Shown: positions 52,975 through 64,000 of the stretch, in pieces
Layout: the number at the start of each line of letters is the position of its first letter
Position numbering within the stretch: the first letter of the stretch is position 1
Source of the DNA: Gonocerus acuteangulatus
Lineage: Eukaryota > Arthropoda > Insecta > Hemiptera > Coreidae
Direction: 5' to 3'
Assembly: GCA_946811695.1 (NCBI GenBank)
Contig: OX328132.1
Span: 124,131,406-124,195,405, forward strand
DNA: 64,000 nt
The notes under the pieces: model-generated
Databases searched by the model: none
What the model was told of the DNA's origin: nothing
What the model saw: only the letters and a program-made list of their open reading frames with translations
Translations under genes and position numbers: made by a program

Positions 52975-53835
52975 CGTCGAAATGTTTTTTAAAACATCCA
53001 ATATAGGTTCTCCTTACCAAGACGATTCATTTGATACCCCACATGATGGGTTTCAGAAGGAATGATGGCTTTCCGATGGAACAAAAAGTACAAAACGTCA
53101 TAGGTAATATGACACTCCCGTATCGAGACCTACCTGCGCGCCAAGTTTGGTCAAAATAGGCCAAACGGTGTGAATTTGTATAAGGAACAAACATAAAGAC
53201 AGACAGCTGAAATACCTTTTTTACCTAGCCTAGTGCATTCCCCGGAAAGGCGTACCTGTGTTCCAAGTTTGGTCAAAATCGGTCAAACGGTGTGAATTTG
53301 TGTAAGGAATAAACATGTAGACAGACAACTGATAGACGATTTTGACCTAGCCTATGACACTACCCGGATAAAGACCTACCTGTGTATCATGTTTGGTCAA
53401 AATCGGTCAAATCGTGTGGATTTGTATAAGGAATAAACAGTTAGGCAAACAGCTGATAGACGATTTTGAACTAGCCTATGACACTCCCCGGATCAAGACC
53501 TACCTATGTACCATGTTTGGCCAAAATCGGTCAAATCGTGTGGATTTGTATAAGGAACAAACAGTCAGACAGACAGCTGATAGACAATTTAACCTAACCT
53601 ATGATTCTCCCCGTATCAAGATCCATCTGTGTCCCCAGTTTGGTCAAACTCGGTCAAACGGTACGGATTTGTATAAGGAACAAACGTACAGACAGACAGC
53701 TGATATAAGATTTTGACCGAGCCTATATGCGTCTAATTGTTTCTTAAAACATCAAATATAGGTTCTTCATTCCGAGACGATTCATTTGATGCCCCACATC
53801 ATGGGTTTCGGAAGGAATGATGGGTTTCCGAAGGA
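52975..53835. repeat. about 118-bp tandem array flanked by a direct repeat
   Basis: Five or so units (53090-53720) with AGTTTGGTCAAAATCGGTC, AAACGGTGTGAATTTGTATA and AAGGAACAAACNNNNAGACA. Similar CAAATTTGGT...GGTC...ACAGACAGACAG sequence is common in arthropod interspersed repeats. A block with ATAGGTTCT, ACGATTCATTTGAT and CATGATGGGTTTC stands on both sides (52995-53075 and 53750-53830). The open frame at 53393-53716 follows the repeat. Confidence 0.8.
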
Positions 53836-54239
53836 AGTACAAAACTGACACGCCCCCGCCCCGGAAGCGGAGTCAAACAGAACTTTTCGGGATTTTTCGA
53901 TTTTTTCCTTTAATAACACCTTCATATCTATCATCATCCAAAATTTCAAGTCTCTAGCATCATGGGAAGTGCCTAATAATTTTGATGAGTCAGTGAGTGA
54001 GTGAGTGAGTCCTATAAATCCCGATTTTCGATCGCTTATATCTCAGAAACTATTCGATGTAGAATTATGAAAATTTCCATTTTTACTCACATTTAGTATT
54101 ATAATACCTGTGTAAAATTTCATAACTTTATCATCACATGGTTGAAAGTTATGAGAGGGTAAAAATCGGCTCTAAGACCTCCTGTAATATACACACAGTA
54201 TGCTTTGGCCGGAACTTGGCCTGGCGCACTACCGTGCGC
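53836..54239. other. unassigned sequence with short GTGA repeat
   Basis: Contains GAGTCAGTGAGTGAGTGAG (53984-54008 region) and no supported frame. Confidence 0.4.
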
Positions 54240-54760
54240 CTAGATTTCAATTAAATCCCACGATTCTGAGTACCAACCCCAAAATTACATGTTACAAAAA
54301 TATTGTTTCCACTTTTCTCAAAAACGGTTACAGATATCTCCTTAAAAAAGTTTCATTCGTATTCCTTGATGAAGGAACCCAGTACCTGTGATCATATGAA
54401 CTCGAAAACGTATGCGTTACGATTTTCTGGCGCGAATGTCGCTCCAAAAACAATGTTTTAATCAGACAAAGGATTTTATATTTCTAATGAACAATTGATT
54501 CAATTATTTATATTTATTTAATGTTGGGTAAAACCCAACATTTAATCGGTTGACTAAATTAATATTTGCAAATATTTATCTTTGGATACTCACGACTTAT
54601 ACCAAATTTCGTAGCAGTATAACAATAATTACGACCTGGAATGGGCAAATAATTTTGGTAATTTCGGTCAGGAGTAACCCCTGCCCCCCTAATTAACAGA
54701 TTTCGGTTATTTTTGCAAAACACAGTTATAGTGGACATAATTTAACAAAAACTCGCCAAG
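54240..54760 (-). mobile_element. family S fragment (S12) joined to family R3 fragment
   Basis: 54240-54480 matches the family S body (AATCCCACGATTCTGAGTAC, AAAACGGTTACAGATATC). 54500-54760 matches R3 units (GACTTATACCAAATTTCGTA, GGAGTAACCCCTGCCCCCC). Confidence 0.5.
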
Positions 54761-55290
54761 TTGGAATTGCACAAATATGCGAATGGGTATTATTAGGCTC
54801 TTGACGAGGTATTAAGTGCCTAAACCTTGGCCTAATACTATGATATCATAATTTCCATAGGCTAACTGTTTTTGGGAGGGGCACGAAGACTGATGTATGG
54901 TTAGGAGTGCAATGGCCTTCATGCTTGTAGGACACACAATGGGGATGCTACCGTTGGATCAGCAGGTATAATACTTTGGGGTTTTCATACCTCCATATAC
55001 CCAAACTTCAAATCCTAAACCTTGCGTCTTATTGTAGAGTCTTCCCATGAACTGGAGCATTTGAGTATTTTTCCATTTATTTTTTTCCTATGTTTTTTTA
55101 GCACGTATAGCAGTTCTTCATTTAAAGGAATCCTCAAGCCGAACGTCATATTAAAAGTGCGTTCCTAAGCATTTAGCCGAACTGATTTCAAAGGATCCTC
55201 AAGACAAACACTAGGTTAAAGGTCTCACTCTTAATCACGATGTCATCGACAGACTGGGCATCTGGAGAGAAGACAAGACCATGGTCTCAA
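54761..55290. other. unassigned sequence
   Basis: No gene, end motif or tandem unit recognised. Confidence 0.35.
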
Positions 55291-55548
55291 CATGGGCGTA
55301 TATAGGAAATAATTTCGGGGGGGGGGGGCTGAGAACATTAGGGGGGTATGGAATACTAACAATTTAGAACTAGGAATAGTTAGCCAATTAAAATGCTATT
55401 ACATACAATAAAAACTATTTTTTCTGAACTAAGTGATCTTATGATGATTAGATAGTTAGCCGTCGAGTTGATAAGTAAAGATGGAATGGTTGGGATTCGG
55501 CTAAATAAACCTCAATATGATTTTTGTTTTAAAAAAATCTATATTTCG

Positions 55549-55582
55549 GACGTTTCGGCTACTCATTGGTAGCCTTCGTCAG
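55549..55582 (-). ncRNA. small hammerhead-ribozyme-like motif (left PLE arm)
   Basis: Minus strand CTGACGA, A, GGCTAC-CAATGA-GTAGCC, GAAACGTC. Intact and facing out of the element. Confidence 0.65.
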
Positions 55583-56263
55583 CTAAAATGACAAAAAATA
55601 AATTAATACAGAAACGAACAAGAAAAATTTATAATTGTGATAGGTAATAGAACTATAGATACAATTTAACTTATAACAGAACATATCGTCTTAAATTCTT
55701 AGAATGAGTAGAATGAAAAAGAAAATAGGTACAGTAATTGATTTTAATAGTAATTAGTAACATTAATTGATTTTACAAAGAAATAAGAAAACTATATACC
55801 AATGACAAATATAGTAGCTAATAGTAACATTAATTAATTTTACAAAGAAATAAGATACTACATACCAATGGAAATGCCGAGCGGCAGAGGAAGACCAAGG
55901 TTGGCAATTAAGTAACCATTGTGAAAGTGTCTAAGGAAAAAAGGAATCTGCAAGGGGTATATGTAACTGGAAACAGCAAGAGGTGGGGGAAACGGGCGGT
56001 AAGGATCAAACAGATGTTTATGACATTTTATGACAGGAAAGGAGAAAAAGGTGTTTGGCAAGGGACTTGGTAAACACATCGGGTGGTATGTTCAAAAAGG
56101 ATGGGATCTTTGAGTTTGGTGTAGAGGGTTTTGAGTTTGTTGGTAGTTTTCAATCCAAAATTTAGGGAAGGGTAGGATTTTTTTTTATTTTTTTTTTTAT
56201 TTATTTTTTTTATTTTTTTTTATTTTTTATTTTTTCACTGACTCATAAACTTACAAAGACAAT

Positions 56264-56711
56264 TAAAAAATCCTACCCTTCCCTAAATTTTGGATTGAAA
56301 ACTACCAACAAACTCAAAACCCTCTACACCAAACTCAAAGATCCCATCCTTTTTGAACATACCACCCGATGTGTTTACCAAGTCCCTTGCCAAACCCCTT
56401 CTTGTAATGGTGTATACATAGGAGAAACCATAAATGACATTCACTCACGTCTTACACAACATAAACGAACCATCACTAATAAAGAAATAGATAAATCTGC
56501 ACTTGCAAAACACGCCATTACACAAAAACACACTTTTAACTTCGACGACACGAAAATTCTTTCTACACAACGAAACAAAAAAAGACTACAGATCTCCGAA
56601 TGTGTACACATAAACTTAAACAAAAACAATATAAATTACAAAACTGACCAACAAGGCATTTCTCCTATGTACGCTAATATTTTCCAAATACTCTCCCGAC
56701 CACCTACCTAG
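56264..56711 (+). CDS. Penelope-like element C-terminal GIY-YIG endonuclease
   Basis: An open plus-strand frame of about 149 codons ending at TAG. It begins with the linker that follows the RT in PLE proteins (SLNFGLKTTNKLKTL, KLKDPILFEHTTRCVYQVPC). The GIY-YIG nuclease core follows: VYQVPC and GVYIGET (paired tyrosines, YIG), then HSRLTQHK with the catalytic-type arginine, ALAKHA and HTFNFDDTKIL, and finally the NKKRLQISECVHI helix holding the expected glutamate. In PLEs this domain nicks target DNA for reverse transcription. The RT itself is missing upstream, where the frame runs into the T-rich centre of the palindrome, so this is a fragment. The listed start is only where the frame opens. 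The left arm has lost this region. Confidence 0.85.
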
Positions 56712-56899
56712 ATTTTTACCTTGCCCCTTGGGTATCCTTCCATTAACACCTTTTTCTCCTTTCCTGTCATAAAATGTCATAAACATCTGTTTGATCCTTA
56801 CCGCCCGTTTCCCCCACCTCTTGCTGTTTCCAGTTACATATACCCCTTGCAGATTCCTTTTTTCCTTAGACACTTTCACAATGGTTACTTAATTGCCAA

Positions 56900-57477
56900 T
56901 CAACCCTGAAAAATGTAAACAGGTAACATTCACTCTAAACCGGAGATCATGTCCTACAGTCTACCTCAAAAACACTCCACTACCAACATCCAGCGAGGTT
57001 CGATATCTAGGATTATACCTTGACAGCCGACTGACATGGAACCCTCACACGAGACTGAAAAGACAAGAACTGAACAAACGATACGGACTACTTAAACGAC
57101 TCCTTGGACCTTCATCTAAACTATCGACACAGAACAAAATTACGATATATAAAACAATCATCCGACCAATATGGACATACGGACTTGAACTCTGGGGATC
57201 TGCAAAAACATCCAACATCAACAGAATACAGGCATTCCAGTCAAAAGTCCTCCGTAAAATTGTAAATGCCCCTTTCTATGTATCCAACAAAACCCTACAC
57301 AATGACCTCAACATCCCATTTGTCCTTGACCTCGCTAAAACCCGTTTCCAAACGTTCCACTCCAAATTGTCTTACCATCCTAATCCCGTAGGTCAATCCT
57401 TATCTTCCCAATACCATCCAGACAATCCTCCCAGGCGGCTTAAGAGACAGTGGCCCCGAGACAATTTACTTGCCTGA
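56900..57477 (+). CDS. Jockey-like LINE reverse transcriptase, C-terminal fragment
   Basis: An open frame from the truncation point to TGA at 57477, about 192 codons. It starts in the RT thumb region (INPEKCKQVTF), then has VRYLGLYLDSRLTWNPH, a hallmark just after the RT catalytic motifs in Jockey-clade LINEs, and TIYKTIIRPIWTYGLELWG, IQAFQSKVLRKI and LHNDLNIPF. The YADD catalytic site lies upstream and is absent. There are no internal stops, which implies a fairly recent insertion, but the product cannot be functional. Confidence 0.85.
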
Positions 57478-57698
57478 TCTTTTCATGATCAATAAAATAT
57501 TTATTAAGACACCTCTGGAAGTGCCAACAATGGTTGGCTTCTTCCAAATTTTGTATTTTTTTTATTTTTATTTTATTTTACTTTTGCCAGTTTTGTCAAC
57601 TTGTACATAATATCTGGATCAACATACTTGATCATTGTACTGCTAACCTGTACAGATTTCAAATAAATAAATACTAAAAAAAAAAAAAAAAAAAAAAA
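56900..57698 (+). mobile_element. Jockey-like LINE, 5'-truncated, with 9-bp target duplication
   Basis: 799 bp: the last 190 codons of the RT protein, a 3' UTR of about 190 bp and a 25-A tail. It is flanked by AATTGCCAA (56891-56899 and 57699-57707). The uninterrupted target is visible at 44311-44330 (GGTTACTTAATTGCCAACC), confirming the insertion. It is younger than the PLE palindrome that it interrupts. Confidence 0.92.
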
Positions 57699-58025
57699 AA
57701 TTGCCAACCTTGGTCTTCCTCTGCCGCTCGGCATTTCCATTGGTATGTAGTATCTTATTTCTTTGTAAAATTAATTAATGTTACTATTAGCTACTATATT
57801 TGTCATTGGTATATAGTTTTCTTATTTCTTTGTAAAATCAATTAATGTTACTAATTACTATTAAAATCAATTACTGTACCTATTTTCTTTTTCATTCTAC
57901 TCATTCTAAGAATTTAAGACGATATGTTCTGTTATAAGTTAAATTGTATCTATAGTTCTATTACCTATCACAATTATAAATTTTTCTTGTTTGTTTCTGT
58001 ATTAATTTATTTTTTGTCATTTTAG

Positions 58026-58059
58026 CTGACGAAGGCTACCAATGAGTAGCCGAAACGTC
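58026..58059 (+). ncRNA. small hammerhead-ribozyme-like motif (right PLE arm)
   Basis: CTGACGA, A, GGCTAC-CAATGA-GTAGCC, GAAACGTC. It lies downstream of the GIY-YIG frame on the same strand, the position of hammerheads in PLE terminal repeats. Confidence 0.68.
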
Positions 58060-58379
58060 CGAAATATAGATTTTTTTAAAACAAAAATCATATTGAGGTT
58101 TATTTAGCCGAATCCCAACCATTCCATCTTTACTTAAGTGATCTTATTTAATTTATTTTTAAGGTTTTTATGATACATTTTTACCGATTTCGGGGGGGGG
58201 GCTGCAGCCCCCCTTATATACGGGCCCACGGGTCTCAACAAGTGCCAAGTTGGGCTCCATAATACTTGGATTGAAGAAATACTGGTCTCAGAAACTATTA
58301 ATGAAGGGAGATTTTCCAATGGAGATGAAGAAGAGAGTGTTGACAAATAAAAAAAATCAATCAATGAAAAACTGAATAA

Positions 58380-58545
58380 ATGAAATTGTTATGGAATAAT
58401 TAGCCAACCCTGTTATTCATAGAATAAAAAAAAATCAGTGGATGAATAACTTATTCAATGAATAAATTCTTATTCAATAAAAATGTATTTGAATGATTAT
58501 TGAATGAAACATTTATTGAATAATGCCCTACTTTGGACAGAACGT
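58380..58545. mobile_element. AT-rich MITE-like repeat
   Basis: GTTATTCATAGAATAAA, ATCAGTGGATGAATAAC, TTGAATAATGCCCTACTTTG. The same family as 8240-8435 and 12590-12710. Confidence 0.55.
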
Positions 58546-59104
58546 CAGATCATAGGACGTTAAATGAGTGCTTGACTTTTAAATGTTTTATTCTGAAGGA
58601 TGTAAACCTGCTCAATGTATTCGTTAATTACGTGTAAATATTTGTTAACGAAAATAAATAAAAGGATTGTTTATTCATTGATTAGATTTTGAGGAGTATT
58701 GAAAGTAAAATATATGAGCCTCAAATCCCTACTAAATGTGTTGCTAATAGATTCTATTTGAAGCGTTAGTTTGGTTTCGAGTAGGAACGGTGCGTGTTGG
58801 AGGGCCGATCAATACAAACAGAAGCCACCGTTTCTCCTTCTGATTCTCTGCAGGGCACACTTAATACAACATCATCACTTCCATGACCAGTAGGGAATCA
58901 TTCTGGAGCATTTTAGAATGAATAATACGTATTTAGGTAGTGGCTTGGATTCTTTGCAGCAATAGTATCTTCTGCAGTATTGACTGATTAGGCCGTTTGC
59001 CGACATTTATCCAAGGTCCTGCTGGTTAAGCGATACCTACATAAAATATTGCGTTTAAGCTATGAAGAACTATGGCTAAACGTCATCCTAATTATGCCAA
59101 GGCT
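58546..59104. other. unassigned sequence
   Basis: No gene or repeat recognised. Confidence 0.35.
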
Positions 59105-59655
59105 CAGATTCCCAGTAGGAATCATGCTTATCCACAATATTGATTCATTCAAACGTAACAATTATCACATGGGCCCGATTCCTAGTAGGAATCATGCTTA
59201 TCCACAATACTAATTCCTTCAAATGCAACAATTATCACATAGGGCTGATTCCTATTAGGAATCATGCGTATCCACAGTAGTGATTGCTTCAGAATCACAA
59301 ATTATATCATGGATCAAATTCCCAAAAGGAATCCACAGTAATAATTGCTTCAGAAGCAGCAGTGATGCCATGGGTCCGATTTCAATAAGGAATCATGCTT
59401 ATCCACAGTATTGATTGCTTTAAAGCAATAATTATGCCATGGGTCCGATTTCGACAAGGAATCATGCTTATCCACAATATTGATTGCTTGAGAAGCAACA
59501 ATTATGCCAAGGGCCCGATTCACTCAAGGATTCATGCTTATCCACAGTATTGATTGCTCCAGAAGCAACAATTATACCATGGCTCTGAGTCTACTAGGAA
59601 TCATGCTTGCCCACAATATTGATTGCTAAAGAAGCAACAATTTCTCATAAGGGCT
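59105..59655. repeat. about 71-bp tandem array, 7-8 copies
   Basis: Units with CCGATTCCTAGTAGGAATC, ATGCTTATCCACAATATTG and GCAACAATTATNNCATGGG. GATTCCTANTAGGAATC is a short dyad in each unit. Copies are diverged. Confidence 0.9.
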
Positions 59656-60619
59656 GTTTTTTTTTAGCAATCCAAGCGTAAGGACATTAGAATGACTTTT
59701 CGCAATGAGATCCACAAAATCGGAAAACAGCACACTTACAATGTCTAAAAATGATATTGCCTCAATAGATCTAAATATTACCAATATTGCACACAATAAC
59801 AATATTAAAAACGACGAAACACTTTTCTGAATAATAGAAGAGTATATTTCGTTTGATGAAAAATAGCAAACAAGGAAATGCTTCGTTTAGTTCTTCGTAA
59901 TTCAGAGAACATTTATTAAGGCGAAAGTGGTACTTCACAAGGTACGGGAGTGGGAAAAAGATTAATTTGTGGGCTGATATTTTGGAAATACGAAGGTTTG
60001 GGAGAATGAAAAGTATGTGCCAGTCACAATGGTAGAACTTAGGTGTCTTGATATTCCGGTAGGTTTAGATGTGTCAAGGCTCCAAGGAACAACTGCCTTC
60101 TTCCATGCCCTGTATTTTGAAGATTTGTTCGAGTGAGATTAGAATGCAGAATTGCAGATTTATAGATCAGAGTTGTTGTTATATTTATTTATAGTGGGTG
60201 GAGGGAAGGTGGACCTGTAGGAGACTCCAAATATCCTGAATGCTGTTAAAGGGTTCTGTATGGTGCCCTGATTCAACAAGAATGACCTTGAGCGAAGGTC
60301 AGATGGGAAGCAGCACCTTGCTCCACATCCTATTTCCTGAGATAACTGGCGATTAATTCATTGATTGCGAAAAAGGAATATCGATTAAACATGAACATCG
60401 GTATTTGAGTTGATCCCTAATACATAAACGTAATAGGAAGTCAGCACTTAATTCCTCATGGCTAGATCCGGGGAATCGCAGCGAAATATTGTTGTCGGGA
60501 TATGGGAATGTTTGGTAGTTGTTTGAATGGAAAATGACATCAGAATTTTAGTTGTTGTCATTCTTCCCTGTTCATATTCTATCAAGCTGACCCTAAGCGT
60601 CTAGTTGAAAAAGGAAGAT
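59656..60619. other. unassigned, apparently single-copy sequence
   Basis: No frame of note, tandem unit or transposon end. One of the few stretches that could be host intron or intergenic DNA. Confidence 0.35.
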
Positions 60620-61740
60620 CCATACTGGTTCTGCTGCAATGGAACAGTCAAAGGATTCGTCTGGGAAAATAAGATAGTTATGTGTTTCAGTTATTACCTA
60701 TGCTCTCTAAGTGGATAATGGTAGGAGAAAGCCAATGTTTTGCTGCTCCTGTCTAGATGCAATGGAACAGCGAGAGGACTGTTAGGGGGATTTGAGGGTG
60801 CAGTAAAATGGTTTGAGAGAAGGTGAACATCGGGATTTTGCTCTCAATGCTGACAATGGGAGGAACGAGCCAGTATCTTAATGTTACCAGATGCAATGGA
60901 ACAGCGAGACGATTGTTCTGGGGATTTAAGTGTGCAATCAAATAGTTTAATCGGTGTTAAAGTATACCAGTTTACTTCGAGTGGCTAAATGAAGGAGAGA
61001 TTCAGTTTCTGTCCAGATGCAATAGAACAGCGAGAGGATTGTTCAGGGGATTTGAGGGTGCAATCAAATGGTTTGAGAGTGGGTGAACATCGGTACTTAG
61101 GATATAGCTGTTTACTTCAAGTGTCTAAATGATGGAGAGATCCAACAAGTTGCTGTTTCTAAGCAGATGCAGTCGAACTGCGAGAGGATTGTTCTGGGAA
61201 TTTGAGGGTGCAATCAAATAGTTTGAGAGGGGATGACTATAGGTGTTTAGGATATAGGTGTTTACTTCAAGTGGCTAAATGACGGAGGGATCCAGCAGCT
61301 TGATGTTCCTGTCCAGATGCATTGGATAGCAAGAGGGTGGTTCAGGGAATGTGGTGATGCAGTATGATGGTTCGATAGGAGGTGAACATCGGTGTATGGG
61401 GTTTATTCCTCTTGACCTCAAGTGGCTAAATGACGGAGGGATCCAGCAGCTTGATGTTCCTGTCCAGATGCATTGAACACCAAGAGGATGGTTCAGGGAA
61501 TGTGAGGATGTAGTATAATGGCTCGATAGGAGGTGAACATCGGTGTTTGGGGTTTATACCTCTTCACTTCAAGTGGCTAAATGACGGAGAGATCCAGCAC
61601 CTTGATGTTCAGATGCAATGGACAGCGAGAGGATTGTTGAGGGAACGTGAGGATGGGTTCGATAGGAGGTGAACATCGGTGTTTGGTGTGTTTACCTGCT
61701 CAGTCCAAGTGGGTCGAGGCAGGAGGGAGCCAGTATTTTA
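60620..61740. repeat. about 150-bp degenerate tandem array, about 7 copies
   Basis: Units recur at about 140-152 bp with CAGATGCAATGGAACAGCG, AGAGGATTGTTCAGGG, AGGAGGTGAACATCGGTG and AAGTGGCTAAATGACGGAG. The rightmost units are closest to each other. Confidence 0.88.
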
Positions 61741-62834
61741 CTCCTCATGTCCCGAACCCTCCTTCCCTCCCTGGTAACACCGAAAGGATGAACTGGATTC
61801 GGTTCTTCACCTTATACATCAGGCTATGGACCTTGTGAGTCTTCTACCTAATAAAGGACCTTCATTATTACCACATAAATAAAACTAATTGAAAAACATT
61901 AATAGTAAATAGTAATGAGCATCTACTAAAATGCAAATTAACATGCAAGCCGAAACTCATCAACAAACTAAATAGAAAACATAATTACAATCGCAAAACA
62001 TAGAAATGCAACATTCAAATGCAAAGGAAGATCAACAAACTGCACAATGCACTAATAGAAGGAAAAGCTATTGTGAATACTAATTTAGTCTTGGGAAGAG
62101 TTTCATGATAATGGAGACATCACCGATCTTTATCAACCATAAGAGTCAATGGAACAAAACAACGCAAGACATGCTGGAAACAAATTGCATCCTTACATAG
62201 TCAATCCCGACAATCCAAATTAAATACATAGTGATTCAGTTGGAGAAAACGGTGCTTAAAGTGTTTCCTTTCAATAAGCGTGTTTCACACTCGTTAACTA
62301 TATTACAGCTACAACTCGCATTATTATAACAGGTGCATCTCAGGACTCCACAAGCACTTAAACAATACTTTTTTAGTTGAATTTTTCTTAAGTCATTAAA
62401 TTGGTTTAACCGTAAAATCTATCCACAAACGATTCAAGCAAAAATACAAACGTAGTTCCTACAGCTTGAAATCAAAATATTTTTTCGTGTTTCTGTTTTT
62501 AGTTTTTCGAATCACGCCACTACAAATATACTTCACCTGCATCGACCCAGAAACTAGAAACTCAGCTCTCGATTGAGGGAAAACTTGTTATTATTCAACA
62601 AAAGAAAACACCTTATGTAATCAAAGGCCAGATAAAGCTAATTATTTATTTTAATTTAAATATTTTCCCCTATTGTCTTTCTTAATACATTTTATGTGTT
62701 TTACATTATTTACTTGTTGAAAAATTAATTTAATTTGTAATCCAATATTATCTATTTCTTGTGTTGAGTTTTCTCTAGTACAACAACTTTAACACATAAT
62801 TGCTTTGTAGAACTCTCTAGAGTTTACCTCTCTG
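61741..62834. other. unassigned sequence
   Basis: No gene or repeat recognised. AT-rich toward the right. Confidence 0.35.
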
Positions 62835-64000
62835 TCTAGTCGTTAGCCAGCAGCTAAGGGTTGGTCTTTTTGTCCAGTCACCAAATACCACTGTAGATTT
62901 GTCCTGTATATCTAGTCGTCAGGCAACAGCTCAGAGTTGGTCTGTCTGTGTAGTCATTAGACAGCAGCTAAGGGTTGGTCTTTTTGTCCAGTCACCAGAT
63001 ACCATTGTAGATTTTTCCTGTATGTCTTGTCGTCAGGCAACAGCTCAGAGTTGGTCTGTCTGTGTAGTCGTTAGACAGCAGCTAAGGGTTGGTCTTTTTG
63101 TCCAGTCACCAAATACCACTGTAGATTTGTCCTGTATATCTAGTCGTCAGGCAACAGCTTAGAGTCGGTCTGTCTGTGTAGTCGTTAGACAGCAGCTAAG
63201 GGTTGGTCAGTTTGTCTAGTCACCACATAGCACTGTAGAGTTGGTATTTCTGCCTAGTCGTCAGATAGAGCTCTCTAGAGTTTACCTCTCTGACTAGTCG
63301 TTAGCCAGCAGCTAAGGGTTGGTCTTTTTGTCCAGTCACCAGATACCATTGTAGATTTTTCCTGTACGTCTAGTCGTCAGGCAACAGCTCAGAGTTGGTC
63401 TGTCTGTTTAGTCGTGAGGCAACAGCTAAGGGTTGGTCAGTTTGTGTAGTCGTTAGACGGCAGCTAAGGGTTGGTCAGTCTGTCTAGTCACCAGATACCA
63501 CTTTAGATTAGTCATGTATGTCTAGTCGTCAGGGAACAGCTTAGAATTGGTCTGTTATTCATGTCTTTAGATAGCACTGTATAGTTGGTATTTCTGCCTA
63601 GTCGTCAGATAGAGCTCTCTAGAGTTTACCTGTCTGTCTAGTCGTCTAGTAGTCTAGATAGCACTGTAGAGTTGGACTATTTATAAAGTCGTCAAGAGTC
63701 TGTCTAGTCGTCAGAAAAGCACAGTAGAACTGGTCTGTATGTGTTATCGTCACACAGTTGTTTTGATTTGGTCTGTCTGTTTAGCCGTCCGGCAACAGCT
63801 TAGAACTGGTCTGTCATTCATGTCTTTAAATAGCACTGTAGAGTTGGTATTTCTGCCTAGTCGTCAGATAGAGCTCTCTAGAGTTTACCTGTCTGTCTTG
63901 TCGTTAGACAACAGCTAAGGGTTGGTCTATTTGTCTAGTCACCAGATACCACTGTAGATTTGTCCTGTATGTCTAGTGTCAGATAGAGCGCTCTAGAGTT
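62835..64000. repeat. 39-bp tandem array with 117-bp higher-order unit, continuing past the window
   Basis: Basic unit about 39 bp (TAGTCGTTAGACAGCAGC then TAAGGGTTGGTCTGTCTGT). Three diverged sub-units form a 117-bp block that repeats at the left (62900-63180). Farther right the order is irregular and other sub-unit types (GATAGAGCTCTCTAGAGTT) appear. The open frame 62899-63162 is a by-product of the 117-bp phase. Confidence 0.93.

Larger units (their letters stand above)
55442..58134. mobile_element. head-to-head Penelope-like element with 12-bp target duplication
   Basis: Left arm 55442-56181 and right arm about 56265-58134 are inverted copies around a T/A-rich centre (56182-56264). The right arm keeps a GIY-YIG coding region; the left arm lacks the matching segment of about 350 bp (56398-56746). 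The right arm also holds a Jockey insertion. It is flanked by TAAGTGATCTTA at 55430-55441 and 58135-58146; an empty version of this target is at 41894-41905. The right end lacks the last block (GGCTAACTATCTAATCATC) that the left end has. Hammerhead-like motifs lie near both outer ends. Confidence 0.85.
55291..58229. mobile_element. GGGCGTATATA-type TIR element, hosting a PLE
   Basis: Left end CATGGGCGTATATAGG then a G-run (55291-55331). The right end is a G/C-run followed by CTTATATACGGGCCCACG (58189-58229). The interior is continuous with 41820-41975 once the PLE is removed. Related ends are at 15912-15960 and 43699-43723. Superfamily unknown. Confidence 0.6.

Overview
This window looks like repeat-rich, intergenic DNA from an arthropod nuclear genome, probably an insect. 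It is AT-rich. It carries tRNA-derived SINEs with poly-A tails, (TA)n microsatellites, Jockey-like and other LINEs, Penelope-like elements (PLEs), several terminal-inverted-repeat (TIR) DNA elements and at least eleven tandem arrays. A DUF4817-like fragment and CAGGGTGTCCC-type transposon ends point to arthropods; the species cannot be told from this sequence. I find no convincing host gene, rRNA or free tRNA gene. Most open frames here are non-coding accidents of simple repeats; the few real protein traces belong to transposons.

Layout. 0-4.9 kb: copies of a short DNA element I call family S, with SINEs and a fold-back element. 5-7 kb and 12.7-15.3 kb: two inverted copies of one mosaic element (family V) in which different internal units were amplified. 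8.5-9.9 kb: a full-length S element nested in a TIR element. 15.4-19.7 kb: SINEs, (TA)n and a 2.2-kb array of a 44-bp unit. 19.7-23.9 kb: a DUF4817 fragment, a PLE palindrome and an S element holding a piggyBac-like MITE and a SINE. 25-27 kb: a PLE palindrome inside an S element that is itself flanked by an inverted pair of another PLE-like family. 27.4-30.5 kb: AT-rich repeats. 30.6-35.9 kb: a LINE with an intact reverse-transcriptase frame, flanked on both sides by the same 54-bp array and an apparently identical 462-bp segment. 36-43.2 kb: further arrays and a cluster of fold-back elements. 43.9-44.5 kb: a PLE palindrome. 45-48.5 kb: a four-level nest whose key member has RAG/Transib-style ends (CACAGTG heptamer, CGGCG 5-bp target duplication). 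49.3-52.5 kb: S elements with a Harbinger-like MITE and a Jockey end, then a 678-bp near-perfect palindrome. 55.3-58.2 kb: TIR element containing a head-to-head PLE with a GIY-YIG endonuclease frame, itself hit by a Jockey element. 59-64 kb: three tandem arrays.

The parts are related mainly by nesting, which gives relative ages and sometimes exact empty target sites. The most notable biology is (i) small hammerhead-ribozyme-like motifs at the outer ends of palindromic PLE insertions, several with clear target-site duplications, (ii) the Transib-like insertion into a SINE at CGGCG, (iii) the reciprocal array expansion in two copies of one element, and (iv) the LINE bracketed by kilobase-scale direct duplications. 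Names such as family S, R2, R3, V and T are labels of mine. All comparisons were made by eye, so percent identities are not given.
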